Source: Deltaproteobacteria bacterium
Lineage (GTDB): Bacteria; Myxococcota; SpSt-1050; JACRCP01
DNA: 60,249 nucleotides
Reading direction: 5' to 3'
Assembly: GCA_016218965.1 (NCBI GenBank)
Contig: JACRCP010000392.1
Location: 1-60,249 of the forward strand
Shown: positions 57,154 through 60,249 of the stretch, in pieces
Layout of the letters: the number at the start of each line of letters is the position of its first letter
Numbering within the stretch: the stretch's first letter is position 1
Notes under the pieces: model-generated
The model's input: the letters and a program-made list of their open reading frames with translations, nothing else
What the model was told of the DNA's origin: nothing
The model's database searches: none
Program-made: the position numbers and the translations under genes

Positions 57154-58272
57154 ATGCCGCACAAGGACAGATGGCAGGTGTGTTTCCTGACGGGGTACCC
57201 GACATTCCTTGCCAAGAACCTGGTCGAGGGGATCCTGGCGTGGTACCCGCAGGCGATCGTCGCGCTGCTCGTCCAGTCGAAATATCACAAGGACGCCAAG
57301 GCCTTCGTCAGGAAGATCGGTGCGGGGCGGCGGGCGCGCGTGGTCACCGGCGACGTCCTCAACATGCACCTGGGGCTATCCAGCGACGAGTACTCGATCC
57401 TCACCAACAACGTGACGCACATCTTCCACGCGGCGTCGGCGTCGTTCGCCGGGACCCCGGAGAAGACCGCGTACAACATCAACGTCATCGGGACGCGGAA
57501 CATGCTCGACCTCGCGTCGGATGCGCGGAACCTCGGCCGGTTCAACCACTTTTCGTCGGCGTTCGTGTCCGGCGGCCGCACGGGCGTCGTCACCGAAGAC
57601 GAGCTTGACCGGGGCCAGCGTTTCACGGACCATATTCAGCGGACCAAGTTCCTGGCCGAAAAAGAAGTCCGCGCGGCGGCGGACCGCGTGCCGGCCAGCG
57701 TATTCCGTCCCTCCATGGTGGTGGGCAACTCGATTACCGGCGAGGTGGACCGGCTCGAGGGTTTCTATTCGTTCGTCAAGCTCATCTTGACGCCGGGTTT
57801 CAACCTGCCCCTGCCGGTTCCGCGAAGGGGGGCGGCGCCGCTCAACGTGGTCCCCGTCGATTTCGTGACCGAGGCGGCGCTCCACATCGCCGACAGGGAC
57901 GACGCGGCCGGAAAGACGTTTCACCTCGTGGACCCGAACCCGCTCCCGGTGAGGAAGGTCCTCGAGATGATCGCAAAAAAGGCCGGGCGCCCGGGGCTTT
58001 CGATCGTACCGCTGCCGGGGCGCGTCACCGAGATCCTCTCGAAGGTCAAATGGGTGTCGCGGCTGTCCCCCGCGTACGTCAACGCCACGGACATCCTGGG
58101 GCGGTTCACAATCTACAACTGCTCCAACACGATTGCGGCGCTCAAGGACTCGGCGATCACGTGCCCGTCGTTTGACGGTTACGCCGACAGGATGTTGGAC
58201 TTTGTGAAGGGAAGCCTGTCGCGGCAGAAGGAGGCCGAGGCCGAGAAGGCGCTCAAGGATCCGCTGGCGTGA
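57154..58272 (+). CDS. Extended SDR / fatty acyl-CoA reductase-like protein with altered active site (372 aa)
   Basis: NAD-binding_4 (male-sterility/fatty acyl reductase-like) fold: FLTGYPTFLAKNLVEGI, VTGDVLNMHLGL, THIFHAASAS and FNHFSSAFVSGGRTG. The usual glycine-rich TGxxGFLG is reduced to TGYPTFLA. The catalytic YxxxK is HIQRTK, with Ile in place of Tyr. NAD(P) reduction is therefore doubtful, and a binding or divergent role is possible. No carrier-protein or adenylation domain is attached. It forms a pair with the cNMP-binding gene, which hints at regulation by a nucleotide signal. Confidence 0.78.
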   Translation: MPHKDRWQVCFLTGYPTFLAKNLVEGILAWYPQAIVALLVQSKYHKDAKAFVRKIGAGRRARVVTGDVLNMHLGLSSDEYSILTNNVTHIFHAASASFAGTPEKTAYNINVIGTRNMLDLASDARNLGRFNHFSSAFVSGGRTGVVTEDELDRGQRFTDHIQRTKFLAEKEVRAAADRVPASVFRPSMVVGNSITGEVDRLEGFYSFVKLILTPGFNLPLPVPRRGAAPLNVVPVDFVTEAALHIADRDDAAGKTFHLVDPNPLPVRKVLEMIAKKAGRPGLSIVPLPGRVTEILSKVKWVSRLSPAYVNATDILGRFTIYNCSNTIAALKDSAITCPSFDGYADRMLDFVKGSLSRQKEAEAEKALKDPLA

Positions 58273-58418
58273 CGGAACATGGACGGTGAGGGCGTGTTGG
58301 TGCTTTCGGCCCCCGGCGGGCTTGCCCGCCGGAGCCGCAGACCTGTGGGAGAAAACGGCGACAAGCGGTCATTTACCGGCAGACAACGTATGGCGCAAAG
58401 CAAAGTGAAAGGGAACAA

Positions 58419-59147
58419 ATGAACACACGGACGCTGGCGTCGATCATCGTTCTGGGATTCGTCATCCTCGGGGTCGCGGGGTGCGCGATATGTCACGGGC
58501 AGAAGGGGGCGGGACAGGAGGTCGATTTGGCAAAAGTCCCACAAGTCGAGACGCCCGCGCCGCCGGCGCCGGCCGGGAAACCCGCCGAGGCCGCACCGGC
58601 CGGGAAACCCACAGACGCCGCGCCCGCCGCGCCGGCCGAGAAAACTCCAGATGCGAAACCGGCCGAGGCGGGCGCCGGGCAGCCGCCGGCGAAAGCCGCC
58701 GAGGCGTTCCCCGGCTACAAGCCCAAGGACACGCCCGACACCGTTCTGGATTATCGTCCGCGTTTGCGCGAGAAGGTCGATTCGCTGCCGGCCGCGCACA
58801 TTCCGTCGCTGCCGGTGCTTCTCAAGCTGCTCGAGAAGACGAAGAAGGACGCCGACAAGAACCCCGGACAGTGGACCGAGGGGCGGGTCATGCTGGGCGC
58901 AAACGCCAAGGAGTACGTCCCGTCGGACGACGAACTCCTCGCCGCCGAGATCGGCGACCGGATCGAGAAGGTCATCAAACACCCGGGCTGGACGAGCCAG
59001 GTCCGCGTCGTGCTCAACATGGCGGCGGTCAAGGTCGGGGCCGTGACGTTCAAGAGGTTCGGCTTCCGGCACTCCGACGTGATGGGCTCGGGCAGGTTCT
59101 TCTACGCCACCGGCCCGGACGAAGTCACGGTGGAATTGCCGCGGTAG
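58419..59147 (+). CDS. Ala/Pro-linker lipoprotein (242 aa)
   Basis: The signal peptide ends in the lipobox LGVAGC. A ~70-residue Ala/Pro/Lys linker (PAPAGKPAEAAPAGKP) follows. The C-terminal ~140 residues form a soluble domain I do not recognise (LPVLLKLLEKTKKDADKNPG, VMGSGRFFYATGPDEVTVEL). It probably sits in the periplasm or on the outer membrane. It stands alone, and its 3' end abuts the first of two 77-base direct repeats. Upstream, 58273-58418 has only a GC hairpin without a T-run. Confidence 0.75.
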   Translation: MNTRTLASIIVLGFVILGVAGCAICHGQKGAGQEVDLAKVPQVETPAPPAPAGKPAEAAPAGKPTDAAPAAPAEKTPDAKPAEAGAGQPPAKAAEAFPGYKPKDTPDTVLDYRPRLREKVDSLPAAHIPSLPVLLKLLEKTKKDADKNPGQWTEGRVMLGANAKEYVPSDDELLAAEIGDRIEKVIKHPGWTSQVRVVLNMAAVKVGAVTFKRFGFRHSDVMGSGRFFYATGPDEVTVELPR

Positions 59148-59149
59148 GG

Positions 59150-59226
59150 CCACCCGCGCGGCTATGCCCCGCCTCCCGCCCGTCGTTCCCGGCCCTGCCG
59201 GCCCTGCGTACCTGGCACGCCTGCCC
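59150..59226. repeat. 77-bp direct repeat, copy 1
   Basis: It begins CCACCCGCGCGGCTATGCCC and ends CCTGGCACGCCTGCCC. It is identical to copy 2 except for one C in a CTGCC(C)GG run. It starts just after the lipoprotein stop codon. Confidence 0.9.
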
Positions 59227-59296
59227 ACCCCAGCCGTGACGGGGAGATCCACGAATGATGCTGACGAACCGGCGGCGAGCCACCGGGCCAAAACCG

Positions 59297-59677
59297 TTAC
59301 TCTCCTGCCCACCGCCGCGCGATCGTCCCGAACCCGATGACCGCCGGCCCCTCGCGAAGCGTGAACGTGGCTCCAGGCACGGCCGCGGAGTATTCAAACC
59401 CGGGCTGCCAGTACACAAGCGCCATGGTCACGGTGGTGGGGACCCCCGGCTCGACGTGCTCGGGACCGTCCGTGAAGGCGACGCCCAGGTATTCCTCGGT
59501 GCAAAGATTGGTTTCCGTGACGATCGCTTTCCTTTGTCCCGGGTCGCCGATGACGATGTGCGGCCAGGACTGGCCGGTCCGGAGCATCCCGTCGTACCAA
59601 TTGCGCCCGCCCTCCGATTTCGGCAGGAATGTGACGGTCGCCTCGATCATCTGTTTTCTCGGCGGAACGAGCACCAT
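59297..59677 (-). CDS. Stand-alone EF-Tu domain III-like protein (126 aa)
   Basis: The whole protein resembles the C-terminal beta-barrel of elongation factor Tu: IEATVTFLPKSEGGR, VEPGVPTTVTMALVYWQPG, and the hallmark ATFTLREGPAVIGFGTI. The GTPase domain and domain II are absent. ATG 59677 (or the next codon GTG) follows AGGAGG closely. Such single-domain proteins are known as unassigned relatives. Binding of tRNA or another protein is only a guess. It is flanked by 77-bp direct repeats at 59150 and 59875. Confidence 0.65.
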   Translation of the reverse strand: MVLVPPRKQMIEATVTFLPKSEGGRNWYDGMLRTGQSWPHIVIGDPGQRKAIVTETNLCTEEYLGVAFTDGPEHVEPGVPTTVTMALVYWQPGFEYSAAVPGATFTLREGPAVIGFGTIARRWAGE

Positions 59678-60249
59678 GGCCTCCTGGTTGCGTCCGGACC
59701 CGAGCCGAAGGGTAGGCGATCCGCGTCGCGGGGTCAACGATCGGGAAATCTCATTCGGTCGGGCGGTTGGTCGCGCCTCAAGTCCCAGAGGCGCGCCGAG
59801 CGGGCGTCGAGTCGCCTTCGGGCGTCGCAGGCGTGCCAGGTTCGAAATCCGCCCCGAAATCCGCCCCCGATCCCCCACCCGCGCGGCTATGCCCCGCCTC
59901 CCGCCCGTCGTTCCCGGCCCTGCCCGGCCCTGCGTACCTGGCACGCCTGCCCGCTAAGAAGCTTGGGATGAGCGGGGCTGACGTGGCGCGGCGGCTAGCG
60001 TGAGTTTACCGTGCTAGCCTGCCGTTGAGGTGGTTCGACCTACCGTCAAGTGACGTTTCCTCTGTGGTTTGCGGCGCTTAGGCCGGTGAGCAGCCTGTTC
60101 AGAAGTGTCTACAACAACATATATGCCGAGTGTCTATGTGAGGGTAGCCATTGCTTTGGCCTGCCAGCCGCTTACTCGTCGGTGTTCAGCTCCAAGCATC
60201 CCTGCAGGGTCATCCCAGCCAGGGTCGCAAAAAAAGACTTGCATGCCGA
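59678..60249. other. Right-end region without a supported gene
   Basis: 59678-59874 is GC-rich with no convincing frame; a 78-residue frame at 59767-60003 is built from repeat sequence. GCAGGCGTGCCAGGT at 59827-59841 is the inverse of bases 59936-59950, giving a ~124-bp element with 15-bp terminal inverted repeats that includes direct-repeat copy 2. From ~60000 onward the GC content falls visibly and no ORF, RNA gene or promoter is evident. Confidence 0.6.
59875..59952. repeat. 77-bp direct repeat, copy 2 (one base longer)
   Basis: Same sequence as 59150-59226 with a single extra C. The two copies flank the EF-Tu-like gene at a distance of ~725 bases, start to start. Confidence 0.9.

Noticed and set aside
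58314..58334. CCGGCGGGC/GCCCGCCGG hairpin as a terminator for the reductase gene
   Set aside because: No T-run follows on either strand, so it is only a GC palindrome.
58476..58496. CAICH in the lipoprotein at 58419, which looks like a haem-binding motif
   Set aside because: The first Cys is the predicted lipidated Cys of the lipobox, only one such site exists and no other cytochrome features are present.
59767..60003. A 78-codon frame at the right end
   Set aside because: Most of it is translation of the 77-bp direct repeat, with no ribosome-binding site and Pro/Ala-rich composition.
1..60249. tRNA, rRNA, riboswitch, transposase or phage genes
   Set aside because: Nothing with a recognisable cloverleaf, rRNA core, aptamer motif or integrase/transposase signature was seen on reading both strands; a covariance-model scan would be needed to be sure.

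Overview
The window looks like a chromosomal segment of a high-GC Gram-negative bacterium, most like a Myxococcota or other deltaproteobacterial lineage (inference). Supporting features are large Asp/Ala/Gly/Thr-linker lipoproteins, a Cys-rich repeat lipoprotein ending in a formylglycine-generating-enzyme-like domain, FHA and GAF/PAS signalling proteins, a periplasmic multiheme cytochrome beside an outer-membrane barrel, BamB-like PQQ repeats, and several families of short palindromic intergenic repeats. I saw no rRNA, tRNA, CRISPR array or transposase.

Layout. 1-9.0 kb (+): tail of a surface protein, an MBL-fold hydrolase, an outer-membrane beta-barrel followed by a 12-haem cytochrome, an FHA protein, a membrane gluzincin/TPR protein and mtgA. 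9.0-12.3 kb (-): a glycoside-hydrolase-like lipoprotein lying between a metallophosphoesterase gene and a C-terminal remnant of a second copy of that gene. 12.4-24.1 kb (-): one 14-gene operon for CoA-thioester catabolism, most junctions being ATGA, GTGA or TGATG overlaps. It holds two acyl-CoA dehydrogenases of different classes, three crotonases with different active sites, two thiolase-fold proteins without the nucleophilic Cys, two DUF35 partners, a beta-keto acid cleavage enzyme, an amidohydrolase, a thioesterase, a TetR regulator and a Zn-alcohol dehydrogenase. It has a consensus promoter overlapped by a 10-bp direct repeat. 24.2-29.1 kb: alr, murA, a small ORF with a strong Shine-Dalgarno and its own terminator, an Rsm22-type methyltransferase and a second methyltransferase. 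29.2-39.6 kb (+): a MATE exporter, a discoidin-type lipoprotein, aspS, glpA-glpB, a short penicillin-binding protein and a 4Fe-4S protein. 39.9-40.5 kb (-): a DinJ/YafQ-type toxin-antitoxin pair whose toxin appears frameshifted. 40.6-45.9 kb (-): a five-gene operon joining a GAF-GAF histidine kinase, larB, larC, a pseudo-receiver/HisKA protein without an ATPase domain and a GAF-PAS protein. 46-54 kb: a C39-like protein and three large lipoproteins. 54.3-59.7 kb: miaB, a bifunctional-nuclease-family protein, a VanZ-like protein, a cNMP-binding protein, an atypical reductase, a lipoprotein and a lone EF-Tu domain III-like protein. The last ~570 bases hold no gene I can support.

Two themes stand out. 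The CoA-thioester operon looks like a complete, regulated degradation route for an unknown substrate, probably using an aldolase-type thiolase/DUF35 cleavage. Second, palindromic repeats have entered coding sequence or 5' ends at several loci: the barrel protein, the cytochrome, MATE, alr and glpB.
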